Assembly (NCBI GenBank): GCA_013361525.1 | Contig: JABFXY010000023.1 | Coordinates: 1-64,000, forward strand | From: Polyangiaceae bacterium | GTDB lineage: Bacteria > Myxococcota_A > Polyangia > Polyangiales > Polyangiaceae | Reading direction: 5' to 3' | Length of the DNA: 64,000 nucleotides | Shown: positions 35,491 through 44,035 of the stretch, in pieces | Numbering within the stretch: the stretch's first letter is position 1 | How the letters are laid out: the number at the start of each line of letters is the position of its first letter | Program-made: the position numbers and the translations under genes | Notes under the pieces: generated by a model | What the model was told of the DNA's origin: nothing | What the model saw: only the letters and a program-made list of their open reading frames with translations | The model's database searches: none

Positions 35491-36441
35491 ATGCGCGGGA
35501 GCGAGTTCGCGGAGCTGTCGGCGTTTGCGGCGATCGTCCAGCACGGAAGCTTCGTGCGCGCGGCCGCGCATCTCGGCGTGTCGCCGTCTGCGCTGAGCCA
35601 GACGATCCGGCAGCTCGAGGAGCGGCTCGGCGTGCGGCTCTTGCACAGAACGACGCGGAGCGTGGCGCCGAGTGAGGCGGGCGAGCGGCTCCTCGGTCGC
35701 ATCGGCCCTGCGCTCACGCTGCTCGACGAGGCGGTGGCGGAGGTGCGCGCATCCCGCGAGCAGCCGTCGGGGCGGCTTCGAATCAACGCGCCGAGGATGG
35801 CCGCGACGCGGATCATCGCGCCGAGGCTCGGGCGGTTCTTGAGCGAATACCCCGACGTGGTGCTCGACGTCGTCGTCGAAGATGCGCTCACGGATATCGT
35901 CGCGGGACGTTTCGACGCGGGCATCCGCATCGGCGAGCGCCTCACGAAGGGCATGGTCGCGGTCAAGCTGACCGGCGAGTTCGAGATGATGGCGGTCGCG
36001 AGCCCCGCCTACTTCGCGCGGCACGGCGAGCCGAAGACGGCGAAGGATCTACACGCCCATCGTTGCATCAACTGGCGCTGGCCGACCGACGGCAGCGTTT
36101 ATCGTTGGGAGCTCGAGCACAAAGGGCAGGAGCTCGAGGTCGCCGTCGATGGTCCGCTCCTCGTGAACGACGTGGACCTCGTCATCGAAGCGGCGCTGCA
36201 AGGCGTCGGCATCGCGTACACGTTCGACGAGCGCATCTACGGGTACCTCGCCGAGGGGAAGCTCCGTCGCGTGCTCGTCGACTGGTCCCCGCGCTTTCCA
36301 GGCCTGTACCTCTACTATCCGAGCCGTCGTCAGATCTCGCCCGCGCTGCGTGCGTTCATCGATTGCGTGCGCGAGGCCGCGGCTAGGTCGGCGTCGAAGA
36401 CGGCGCCGTCTCCTCGTGCGCGAAGCGGTCGCCCGCGGTGA
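35491..36441 (+). CDS. LysR-family transcriptional regulator
   Basis: Protein of 316 residues. The HTH (FAAIVQHGSFVRAAAHLGVSPSALSQTIRQLE split over residues 10-42) is followed by LLHRTTRSVAPSEAG and a standard effector domain (GRLRINAPRMAAT, DAGIRIGERL, AALQGVGIAYTFDERI). It is divergent from the aldo/keto reductase. Its 3-prime end overlaps the convergent MFS gene by 59 bases, an unusually long overlap for this window. Confidence 0.9.
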   Translation: MRGSEFAELSAFAAIVQHGSFVRAAAHLGVSPSALSQTIRQLEERLGVRLLHRTTRSVAPSEAGERLLGRIGPALTLLDEAVAEVRASREQPSGRLRINAPRMAATRIIAPRLGRFLSEYPDVVLDVVVEDALTDIVAGRFDAGIRIGERLTKGMVAVKLTGEFEMMAVASPAYFARHGEPKTAKDLHAHRCINWRWPTDGSVYRWELEHKGQELEVAVDGPLLVNDVDLVIEAALQGVGIAYTFDERIYGYLAEGKLRRVLVDWSPRFPGLYLYYPSRRQISPALRAFIDCVREAAARSASKTAPSPRARSGRPR

Positions 36442-37576
36442 GGACGGCGACGCCTGCAAGGACGAGCCCCGCCGCCGTGAGGAACATCGTTCGATAGCCG
36501 GCGGCCTCGATGATGGCGCCGAGGAGCGGGCCGCCGATCAACGTGCCGCCGTCGAAGAGCGCGGTGTAGATCGCGAGCGCGCCGCCGCGCTCCGTTGGTC
36601 GTGCGCGCGTGACGACGAAGCCGAGGAGGATCGGAAACGCGTACCCGTGCCCGGTCCCGCAAAGCAGGCCCGCGATGACGACGTCGACGCGGCTGTCCGC
36701 GAAAGCGAGCATCGAGAGCCCAACGAACAAGCAGCCGAGCGCGGCGACCAGGATGCCCTTCGGTCCCGCGCGCTCCGGCAGCGATCCAAAAAACACGCGC
36801 CAGAAACACGCGGCGGCGGCGTACGTCATGAAGAAGTCGCCGAGGTCCGCGATCGGGTTCGCGAGGATGAACGTCTTCAAAAAACTGAAGTACGCCGCGA
36901 GCGCCATCGCGAAGAAGAGGCCGCCGATCCACAGTGGTGCGAGCTTCCGATCGACGACGGCCGCGATGAGGCCTCGCGGCGGCTCTCCCGCCTCGCGGCG
37001 CGGCTCCGAAAGAGGGAGCGACAATACGAGCGCGACGGCGCTCGCGCTGGTCGAGGTGAGAAACAGCGAGGTGTAGCTCGCATGCGTGAGGATCGCGTCG
37101 CCTAGCGCGCCGGCGATGGCCATCGGCAGAAGGCCCGACACGCCGAACAGACCGATGCCTTCGATGCGCCGCGACGCAGGCACGATGTCCGCGACGAACG
37201 CGAAGAGCGACGCGAAGAGCATCGCTTCCGACACGCCGTGCGCGACGCGCACGACGTAAACGAGAGGCCCGAGTGAGTGGACGAGGAGGTACGAAGCGGA
37301 CGCGACGACGCCGAGGACGCCGCCGGCCCAGATGATCGGCCTGCGTCCGCGGACGTCCATGATGCGACCGAGCGGCGGGCGGCCGAGGATCGCCGCGAGG
37401 CTCGCGAGGCCGGAGAGCACGCCGATATCGAGCTCGCTCGCGCCGATCCCCGCGAGGAACCCGGGCAAGTGCAGAAACAGGAAGAACGAGAGCGAATGGA
37501 GAAAATGCGAGACCGACAAAAGAACGAAGCCCCGCGTGAGCAAAGGCTCACGAAGGGGCTTCGGATCCGGTCGCAC
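36383..37576 (-). CDS. MFS transporter
   Basis: Protein of about 397 residues with 12 predicted helices. The first starts at PLLTRGFVLLSVSHFLHSL; the conserved loop between helices 2 and 3 reads GRPPLGRIMDVRGRRP, and GYAFPILLGFVVTRARPTERG lies in the second half. It resembles uptake/efflux MFS proteins of the arabinose/drug-resistance branches; substrate unknown. The GTG start is chosen because the longer frame overruns the upstream gene, but it has no ribosome site, and a terminator-like hairpin lies within the first 18 codons. The 3-prime end overlaps the convergent LysR gene. Confidence 0.75.
   Translation of the reverse strand: MRPDPKPLREPLLTRGFVLLSVSHFLHSLSFFLFLHLPGFLAGIGASELDIGVLSGLASLAAILGRPPLGRIMDVRGRRPIIWAGGVLGVVASASYLLVHSLGPLVYVVRVAHGVSEAMLFASLFAFVADIVPASRRIEGIGLFGVSGLLPMAIAGALGDAILTHASYTSLFLTSTSASAVALVLSLPLSEPRREAGEPPRGLIAAVVDRKLAPLWIGGLFFAMALAAYFSFLKTFILANPIADLGDFFMTYAAAACFWRVFFGSLPERAGPKGILVAALGCLFVGLSMLAFADSRVDVVIAGLLCGTGHGYAFPILLGFVVTRARPTERGGALAIYTALFDGGTLIGGPLLGAIIEAAGYRTMFLTAAGLVLAGVAVLTAGDRFAHEETAPSSTPT
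37525..37563 (-). terminator. Rho-independent terminator of the FHA/AAA+ gene, inside the MFS start
   Basis: Inverted repeat CGAAGCCCC.CGTGAGC / GCTCACG..GGGGCTTCG with a 4-base AAAG loop. Read on the minus strand, a T-rich stretch (TTCGTTCTTTTG) follows. It lies 28 bases after the stop of the FHA/AAA+ gene and covers codons 5-18 of the MFS frame, so it would attenuate read-through into the transporter. Confidence 0.55.
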
Positions 37577-37590
37577 GGCGGGCTCGGCGC

Positions 37591-38910
37591 TCAGGCCTTG
37601 CTCGAAGGCGGCGACTCCTTCTTGTGGCGGCTCTTCACGATCTGGAAGTAGCGACGGGCGATGCCGGACGCTTCGGCGGCGCGAGACACGTTGCCGAGGT
37701 GGCGGGCGAGCATCCGCTCGATGTACAGGCGCTCGAAGCGCTCGAGAACGAGCTCGCGCGCCCGCGGGAACGGCAAGTCCGCCGCGATGAGCTCTTCGAA
37801 CGTTTGGCCTGCGTCGACGACGTTCGCGTCGTCGTTCATCGAGATGAGATGCGCGACGGCGAGGCGCAGGTCGCGCACATTGTTCGGCCACGAGCGAGCC
37901 TCGAGGCGGCGCAACATCTCACCCGACAGGCCACCCGGCGCTCCGCCGAAGGCCTGCCAGAAGTGTTTCGCGAGCATGGTGATGTCGCCCTCGCGACGGC
38001 GGACCGGCGGAAGCTCGATGCGCGTTTGGCCGAGGTGCTCGGCGAGATCCGCCCCGAAGCGGCCCTCTTGCACCTCGCGATCGATGTCGCGCGCCGACGT
38101 GACGACGAGGCGCACGTCGAGGTGGCCGGCGGCAGCAGCGCCCGACGTCCCTTTGCGCGAGGCGAGCCACTTGACGAGCTGCTGCTGAGCGCCCGGGGTC
38201 AGATCACAGACCTCACGGATGAGCAGCGTGCCGCCGGCAGCGGCCGCGAAGGCGCCCGCGTTGTAGTCGCTCAGATCGCGCTGAACGTTCGCGGCGTTGC
38301 CCGACCCGTCCACGACGATGAACGGCTGACGCGAGCGAGGGCCGCGCTCGTGGAGCACCTCGGCAAGCAGCTCTTTGCCCGTCCCGGGCTCGCCCTCGAT
38401 CGTGAGGGGCGCCGTGCTCGCAAGCAGACCGTCACAGGCTCGGTAGATGCGCTGCATCGCCTGCGAGGAGCCCAACATGCGGCCGTAGTTCGTCCGGTTG
38501 ATCGCGGGCTGCGTATGCGCCGCGCCTCGGTGCACGCGCAGGACGGTGCTGCCGACCTGGACGAGCTCGCCGCCGCGAAGCCAAGCGCCGAGCGCCACGA
38601 CGTCGTTGACGAGCGTGCCGTTCGTCGACTCGAGGTCGGACAGCCGGAGCTGCGCGTTGAACGGATCCAGCGAGAGATGTCGCCGAGATACGCTGCGGTC
38701 GGTGAGGCAGATCGCGCACGCGCTGCTCTGCCCGACGAGCACCGGGCCGGCGCTCTCGGGATCGATGACGAACGTCTTCCCTTTGTCTGGGCCCTCGATC
38801 ACCTCCAGCGTGAACGTGGAAACCTGCGGAGGTACCGGACGCTGTTGCTCGAGGGTCTCGAGATCGCGTTCGGAGGCCTGATGTGTCGGCTTTTGTGCGG
38901 GGTCAGTCAC
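37591..38910 (-). CDS. FHA domain plus degenerate sigma-54-activator AAA+ plus Fis HTH
   Basis: Protein of 439 residues. An FHA domain (35-128) has intact phosphothreonine-binding residues (VSRRH at 74-78, TNG at 96-98). A bacterial enhancer-binding AAA+ domain follows with a normal Walker A (GEPGTGKE, 173-180). However, the L1 loop with GAFTGA is missing, Walker B reads LLIRE instead of LFLDE (229-233), sensor I is TSARD instead of TNRD, and the Arg fingers are absent (GADLAEHL). A Fis-type HTH ends the protein (LGNVSRAAEASGIARRYFQ). The GTG start has GAGGA seven bases upstream. It is divergent from a soluble kinase. Confidence 0.8.
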   Translation of the reverse strand: MTDPAQKPTHQASERDLETLEQQRPVPPQVSTFTLEVIEGPDKGKTFVIDPESAGPVLVGQSSACAICLTDRSVSRRHLSLDPFNAQLRLSDLESTNGTLVNDVVALGAWLRGGELVQVGSTVLRVHRGAAHTQPAINRTNYGRMLGSSQAMQRIYRACDGLLASTAPLTIEGEPGTGKELLAEVLHERGPRSRQPFIVVDGSGNAANVQRDLSDYNAGAFAAAAGGTLLIREVCDLTPGAQQQLVKWLASRKGTSGAAAAGHLDVRLVVTSARDIDREVQEGRFGADLAEHLGQTRIELPPVRRREGDITMLAKHFWQAFGGAPGGLSGEMLRRLEARSWPNNVRDLRLAVAHLISMNDDANVVDAGQTFEELIAADLPFPRARELVLERFERLYIERMLARHLGNVSRAAEASGIARRYFQIVKSRHKKESPPSSKA

Positions 38911-39016
38911 GCTTGTGTCCTCAGCAAGATCAAAGAAGACACGACTTCCCATGCAGACCGCAAGCACGACTGCGATCTGCCCTTCACCCTCCCGCCTGTG
39001 CAACAATCTTTCGGCC

Positions 39017-39940
39017 ATGCCGGCAAACTTCGGAGATCTCGACGACGACGACGCGGCGCCGCGCCCTTCGGCTTCTGGGCAGGCGTCGCTCGCAGCGGGC
39101 GACGTCTTCGACAATCGTTATCGGCTCGTCGCGGTGCTCGGAAAAGGCGGCGCCGGAACGGTCTGGGAAGCGGAATACCTCGAAGAATCGGGGCCTCGCG
39201 TGGTTGCGCTGAAGCTCGTCCCGATTCCGTCTCGGACCAGAGCGATGCGTGCGCATCGCGAGATCAGCATCGGTCTCGGTCTCGACGGCCCTCACTTCGT
39301 CCGCGTCTACGACGCCGGGATCGTTCCGCCTTTTGCCTACGTCTCGATGGAACGGCTGCACGGCGAGGATCTGGCGAACCGGCTCGACCGTTTGGGGCGC
39401 CTCGGTATCGACGAGACGCTCTTCATCGGCCGGCAGCTCGCGACGGCGATGTCCACGGCCCACGCGCAAAACCTCGTTCACCGAGATCTCAAGCCGACGA
39501 ACGTCTTCCTCGCACGCGACGCCTCCGGCGCAGAGACGGTGAAGGTCTTGGACTTCGGTGTCGCGAAGCGGCTCGGTGTCGATGCCCGCGTGACCGCGAG
39601 CGACACGCTCCTCGGTGCTCCGCAATACGCCGCGCCCGAGCAGATTCAAAACGCCCGCACCGTCGACACGCGCGCCGACGTCTGGTCGATCGGCGCGATG
39701 ATGTATCGATGTTTGGTAGGTCGGCGGCCCTTCGACGGCGTCGGCGGAGCGCTGCTCGCGACGGTTCTCGCGAAGCCACATCCGCCGCCGACGCAGATCG
39801 CGCCCGATCTTCCAGCGGCTCTCGACGAGGTGTTCGTGAAGGCGCTCGCGAAAGATCCCGACGTGAGGTTCGCGACGGTCGATCAGCTCGTCGACGCGCT
39901 CGAGCGTGTGCTCGGTCCTACTGGACCTCGGACTTGTTGA
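39017..39940 (+). CDS. Soluble Ser/Thr protein kinase
   Basis: Kinase of 307 residues consisting of little more than the catalytic domain: Gly loop GKGGAGTV (42-49), Lys66, HRDLKPTN, DFGVAK, APEQ and DVWSIGA. There is no membrane segment. The N-terminal 30 residues are acidic (DLDDDD). It is divergent from the FHA/AAA+ gene (106 bases between starts), whose FHA domain is a natural reader of its phosphorylation. The 3-prime end overlaps the next, convergent kinase gene by 23 bases. Confidence 0.9.
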   Translation: MPANFGDLDDDDAAPRPSASGQASLAAGDVFDNRYRLVAVLGKGGAGTVWEAEYLEESGPRVVALKLVPIPSRTRAMRAHREISIGLGLDGPHFVRVYDAGIVPPFAYVSMERLHGEDLANRLDRLGRLGIDETLFIGRQLATAMSTAHAQNLVHRDLKPTNVFLARDASGAETVKVLDFGVAKRLGVDARVTASDTLLGAPQYAAPEQIQNARTVDTRADVWSIGAMMYRCLVGRRPFDGVGGALLATVLAKPHPPPTQIAPDLPAALDEVFVKALAKDPDVRFATVDQLVDALERVLGPTGPRTC

Positions 39941-41228
39941 CCGGTCGCCGCTTCTTCTGACCGGTCGCGACGGGCCGACGCGGATCTTCCGGCGCGGACG
40001 ATGCGACCGCGGGGTCGGATGCAGCAGAGAGCGCGGAAGCGGTTTGCTCTGCCGTCGCGGTGGGGACCGTGGCCGCCGAAGGCGACGTGGCAACTGCCGT
40101 CGCCGAAGCGGAGACGACGGGCGAAGGCGCGGCGGTCGCGTTCGTGGAGCTCGCCGCTTCGACGTTTCCACCGCCGAGTAGCTTCGCGCCGATGAAGACG
40201 ACGCCGAGCGTGAGCAGCACACCGGCACCGATCGCGAGCGTACGACCGTGGTTCGTTTTCGGAACTTCGATTGGCGTCTCGACCGCGACCATCGTCTGCG
40301 ATCGCGGCGGGGCCTCGAGCGCTTGACGGACCACGCGCGCGAAATGCCGTGCGTTGGTGAATCGCTCGCTGACCTCCTGGCTGAACGCTCGCGCGAACAC
40401 CTCGTCGAGCGAGGTGGGGATGTCCTCGGCAGCCTGCGAAGGAGGCGTGAACTCACCTGCCACGATCGCGACCGCAACCTGCGTCCACACCTCGCCGTCG
40501 AACGGCAGGCGACCCGTCAGCGCTTCGTACGCGGTGACCGCGAGCGCCCAGACATCGATGGCGCCGTTCGCGAGCGGCAAGCCCGAGATGTACTCCGGGC
40601 TCATGTATGCGGGCGAGCCGACGAGCGTGTTCTCCGACGTCTGCTTCGGCGGCGTGAGACCGACGAGCACGTCGCCGAACGACTTCGCCGTGCCGAAGTC
40701 GCCGATCTTGTAGAACGGCTTCTCTCGGTTCGAGAGAATCATGATGTTGCCGGGCTTGATGTCTCGATGCGCGATGCCCGTCGTGTGCGCGGCGTCGATC
40801 GGCTCGGCGAGCTGATCGAGCATGTCCGCGACCGCCGCCGGATCCATGCGCCCGCGACTCAGCCGCTGGTCGAGCGTCTCGCCGTCGACGAGCTCCATCA
40901 CCAGGTACGGAATGCCTCGGAACATGCCCGCGTCGTGCGACGACACGAGGTGTTTCGTCAGCGGCGCGAGGCGCGCGGAGATCTGCGCCTCGAATCGAAA
41001 ACGCTGCGCGAGGATCTCGGCAGAGGTCGGATCGAGGAGCGCTGCGGTGTCCAAAAACTTCAGCGCAACCTTCGAAGTAAGAAGTCGATGCTCTGCTTCC
41101 CAAACCGTGCCTGCAGCGCCTCGCCCGACGACACGCGAGAGCACGTATCGACCACCAACGACGTCGCCTGGGCTGAGGAGCGGCTGCTCTTCCGGCTCAG
41201 CAGCTTTTCGCTCATCTGCCGCAATCAC
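39918..41228 (-). CDS. Membrane Ser/Thr protein kinase
   Basis: Kinase of 436 residues starting at GTG. The Gly loop is GRGAAGTV, followed by ALKFL, HRDIKPGN and DFGTAKSFG, with SPEYISG in place of the common APEQ. One transmembrane helix (TLAIGAGVLLTLGVVFIGA) is followed by an 85-residue Ala/Ser/Thr-rich tail ending in a basic patch (GQKKRRPVNK). It is divergent from an exported TPR protein whose start is 55 bases away, paralleling the kinase/TPR pairs at 9-12 kb and 52-55 kb. Confidence 0.88.
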   Translation of the reverse strand: MIAADERKAAEPEEQPLLSPGDVVGGRYVLSRVVGRGAAGTVWEAEHRLLTSKVALKFLDTAALLDPTSAEILAQRFRFEAQISARLAPLTKHLVSSHDAGMFRGIPYLVMELVDGETLDQRLSRGRMDPAAVADMLDQLAEPIDAAHTTGIAHRDIKPGNIMILSNREKPFYKIGDFGTAKSFGDVLVGLTPPKQTSENTLVGSPAYMSPEYISGLPLANGAIDVWALAVTAYEALTGRLPFDGEVWTQVAVAIVAGEFTPPSQAAEDIPTSLDEVFARAFSQEVSERFTNARHFARVVRQALEAPPRSQTMVAVETPIEVPKTNHGRTLAIGAGVLLTLGVVFIGAKLLGGGNVEAASSTNATAAPSPVVSASATAVATSPSAATVPTATAEQTASALSAASDPAVASSAPEDPRRPVATGQKKRRPVNKSEVQ

Positions 41229-41283
41229 AAATCTGAGTTTCGCACACCCGTGCGTCTCAACAACAAGTATCCTCCGTCACAGG

Positions 41284-42315
41284 ATGGCCGTACGCTCCAT
41301 GCTCCACCCGTTTGGGCGACGCGTCGCTCGGGCAGTATCCGTTGCCGTTCTGTTGCTCACCTTTCCGCAGGCGGCGCACGCAGGTGAGACGGAATCGAAG
41401 ACGTTCTTCGCGCGCGGTCGCGAGCTCCGCCTCGGCGGCAACTGCAAAGATGCGATCGATGAATTCCGGAAGGCGCTCGATGCCTATCCGGAGGGGCTCG
41501 GCTCGCTGCGAAACATCGCCGAGTGCGAAGAAGAGCTGAAGCGCCCTGCGTCGGCGCGCCGATCCTGGTGGGCGCTGCGCGTGGCCGTGCTCGAGTCGCA
41601 GTCGGACAAGTACCTCGGCTGGGACAAAGACGCGGAGGAGGCATTTGCGCGTCTCGCGCCGTCGGTCGCGACGGTGACGATCCGCGTGAAGAACGCGGTG
41701 GATCCGCGCGTGGTGCTCAATGGACGTCCGCTCACCCCTTCGCTGCTCGGCACCGCGCTCGAGCAGGATGTCGGCGAGCTCCTGGTCGTTCTCGAGGACG
41801 GCGGTGCCGTGCCCACGACGAAGAAGCTGACGCTGGAAGCGGGCCAGAAGTACGAGGTGGAGCTCGTCGCCAATCCTCGCCCAATCGACAAGGACCCGAA
41901 GAAGATCACGCCGCCGGTGGTCACGCCGCCGCCGAACGATGGGCCGTCCCCGCTCGTCATCAGCGGCGGCGTCGCGCTCGGTCTTGCGGGTCTCGCAGCC
42001 GGCGGGTTGATTGGCTCCGTCGTGATTCGCGAGGACGCGCTCGGCGAGGTCGAGGACCAGTGTCCGAACTACGAAAGCGGGGCCGCGTGCCCAGGAACAC
42101 TCAGGGAAACGGCCGATCGCGGTGAGACCGCGGCGACGCTCGTGAATGCGTTCGCGATCGGCGGCGGCATCGCAGCGGCAGCGGGTGTTGGTCTCCTCGT
42201 CGCCGGCCTCGTCACGGGATCGTCGCCGAATCCCAGCCCCGCGACGGGGCAGGTTCAGGTGACCGCCGCACCGAGCCCGGAAGGTGGCTTCATCGGCGTG
42301 ACGATGTCGTTCTGA
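41284..42315 (+). CDS. Exported TPR protein with C-terminal membrane hairpin
   Basis: Protein of 343 residues with a signal peptide ending QAAHA. TPR-like helices (FFARGRELRLGGNCKDAIDEFRKAL-type, then LGSLRNIAECEEELKRP) precede a beta domain with PEGA-like strands (VDPRVVLNGRPL). Two hydrophobic helices (LVISGGVALGLAGLAAGGL, FAIGGGIAAAAGVGLLVAGL) bracket a loop with two Cys (DQCPNYESGAACPG). This is the same architecture as the 313-residue protein at 8.8 kb. An alternative ATG at 41299 cannot be excluded. It is divergent from a membrane kinase. Confidence 0.78.
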   Translation: MAVRSMLHPFGRRVARAVSVAVLLLTFPQAAHAGETESKTFFARGRELRLGGNCKDAIDEFRKALDAYPEGLGSLRNIAECEEELKRPASARRSWWALRVAVLESQSDKYLGWDKDAEEAFARLAPSVATVTIRVKNAVDPRVVLNGRPLTPSLLGTALEQDVGELLVVLEDGGAVPTTKKLTLEAGQKYEVELVANPRPIDKDPKKITPPVVTPPPNDGPSPLVISGGVALGLAGLAAGGLIGSVVIREDALGEVEDQCPNYESGAACPGTLRETADRGETAATLVNAFAIGGGIAAAAGVGLLVAGLVTGSSPNPSPATGQVQVTAAPSPEGGFIGVTMSF

Positions 42316-42390
42316 CTCCCAGATCGTGCTGTCGACGTCCGTTGACGCTCGACCTGAGAACAATCGATTACGCATCCCGCAAAACGCAAA

Positions 42391-42416
42391 CGCCCGGCGA
42401 CGATGTCGGCCGGGCG
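42391..42416. terminator. Hairpin terminator between convergent genes
   Basis: Stem CGCCCGGC (42391-42398) / GCCGGGCG (42409-42416) with a 10-base loop. Read on the minus strand it is followed by TTTGCGTTTTGC, fitting termination of the gene ending at 42469; it can also serve the plus-strand TPR gene. Confidence 0.6.
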
Positions 42417-42468
42417 CTTCCTGTTCTGGTCGTAAAGGAGAGCAGGCGCCGATCGTCGGCGCACTCGA

Positions 42469-43086
42469 TCAGAAGTGCTGTACGAGCCCGATGTTTCCGA
42501 GGCCGACGTACACCTGGGGATCGGTCGAAGCGCTGTCGGCGATCCAGACCTCTTTCTTTGCTGCGAGGCCGCCGATGAACATGCCCATACCGGCCGCCTG
42601 AACGGCGCCGAAGAGGATGAACGGGATCTTTCCGGGGCCGGAAATCTCCTCGTGCCCGGCGATCACGAACGGGCCCGCGACGGGGATGAGACCGTAATAG
42701 CTGTAGAGGCCTTCCTCGTGTCCTTCCGCTGCGTCGGCGATGGCGCCCGAGAGCACCGATAGGAAATAGCTCGCGCCGAACATGCTGATGCCTGCGACCC
42801 AGACGCCCTTATGGGTCGTGGTTTCGACGTGATAGCCCTCGGGCGGAGCCTCGCCCGGAACGGCCGTGAGCTTGCGCGGCTTTCGCTTTCGGCGCGGACG
42901 ATCGTAGTCGTCGTCGTCCTCGACGACGATGACGCGCACGTTGTCGTCGCTCCGGCGTTTCTTCCGCTTGGTGACGACGACCTCTTCTTCTTCGCCTTCG
43001 TCGTCTCCGTCCTGCGCGTGGGCTTGGGTGGCGAAGCCGGCGAGCGCGAAGGCGAAGACGCTCGAAGCAATGATCAGTCGGCGCAT
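42469..43086 (-). CDS. Unrecognised exported membrane protein with acidic/basic repeat region
   Basis: Protein of 205 residues with a signal peptide ending QAHA and an AAGGAGA ribosome site. After the signal come an acidic run (DGDDEGEEEEVVV), a basic run (TKRKKRRS), a second acidic run (EDDDDYDRP) and a second basic run (RRKRKPRK). Two or three hydrophobic helices follow (GVWVAGISMFGASYFLSVL, YGLIPVAGPFVIAG, FGAVQAAGMGMFIGGLA). The alternating charge block is striking. I do not recognise the family, although similar small proteins are common in myxobacterial genomes. Confidence 0.65.
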   Translation of the reverse strand: MRRLIIASSVFAFALAGFATQAHAQDGDDEGEEEEVVVTKRKKRRSDDNVRVIVVEDDDDYDRPRRKRKPRKLTAVPGEAPPEGYHVETTTHKGVWVAGISMFGASYFLSVLSGAIADAAEGHEEGLYSYYGLIPVAGPFVIAGHEEISGPGKIPFILFGAVQAAGMGMFIGGLAAKKEVWIADSASTDPQVYVGLGNIGLVQHF

Positions 43087-43335
43087 GATCTCTCCTTTTG
43101 GCCGGGACGGCGATGCAGCTGCCATGCCGGGCCGCGTGTCACCAGAACACGCGAGAAGTCGACCTCGAGCAACGGGTTTCGCTACCCGGAGCACGCACCC
43201 AGCCGCGTCAACGCGAACGGAAATATGCGGGCGATCGGCTTGATCACGGGGTAATCGAGGCAGGGCCGTTTTGTGTCATGAAGACGGTCGGATCCCGGCC
43301 TTGCGGCACCCGGGGTCTTCGTGCATCGTCTTAGG

Positions 43336-43950
43336 ATGCGGCGCGCGTCGCTTTGGCTTGCTTTTGCACTGGGATGTAGCTTCCCAGATCTCACGTTCGA
43401 CGACGGCACCCCGCACGGTGGCAACGGCACGGGCGCGAGCACGACGTCGACGCAGACCGTCGGCGGCGGAGGCTCGGGCGCGGGTCCTTCGAACGGCGGC
43501 GCCGGCGGCGCGGTGACGACCAACGGCGGCGGTGGGGCCGGCGGCACCGGGGGAATGGGGACCGGAGGCCTCGCAGAAGGTGGCTTCAGTCCCTGCGATG
43601 CGGATCTGGACGGCTACCAAACGGAGGGCTGCGGCGGCATCGATCCCGGCCTCGTCGATTGCAACGACGACAACTTCGACGTGCATCCGAACCAGCCGAA
43701 CAAGTGGTACGTCGACCCGATCCTCGGCGAGCCCGACCCCATCAAGAAGTGGGACTACGACTGCAGCACCGACGCCGAGACGCAATACATCGTCGGTGAG
43801 TGCCCCTGTCAGAACGACGTGAAGCGCATCGAGGACGTGCCCGCTGGCGTCGACGGATGCGGCTCGACCGGCTCTCGCTATCGCTGCCAGAGCATTTTGT
43901 TGCAGCCTTGTAAGGTCTTCGAGGCGGACACCCAGCAGGGCTGTCACTGA
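43336..43950 (+). CDS. Lipoprotein with MopE-like metal-binding motif
   Basis: Lipoprotein of 204 residues: lipobox ALGC (Cys14), then an 80-residue Gly/Thr/Ser-rich linker. The folded part begins CDADLDGYQTEGC and continues LVDCNDDNFDVHPNQP, the Asp-rich loop pattern of the putative metal-binding (MopE-type) motif, probably calcium. Six or more Cys follow (ECPCQND, DGCGS, YRCQ, QPCK, QGCH). No enzymatic motif is seen. A GTG five codons upstream is an alternative start. Confidence 0.7.
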   Translation: MRRASLWLAFALGCSFPDLTFDDGTPHGGNGTGASTTSTQTVGGGGSGAGPSNGGAGGAVTTNGGGGAGGTGGMGTGGLAEGGFSPCDADLDGYQTEGCGGIDPGLVDCNDDNFDVHPNQPNKWYVDPILGEPDPIKKWDYDCSTDAETQYIVGECPCQNDVKRIEDVPAGVDGCGSTGSRYRCQSILLQPCKVFEADTQQGCH

Positions 43951-44035
43951 AGACCGAGCCGCGATAGCTCTTTCGGCGTCGTCACACGTCGAAGCGGAAC
44001 GTTTCGAACCTCGTGACGAAAGACCGGAGGGATGG

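Noticed and set aside
37624-39960. Plus-strand open frame of 778 codons across the FHA/AAA+ and kinase genes
   Set aside because: It spans two real genes in opposite orientations and encodes only Arg/Ala-rich sequence.
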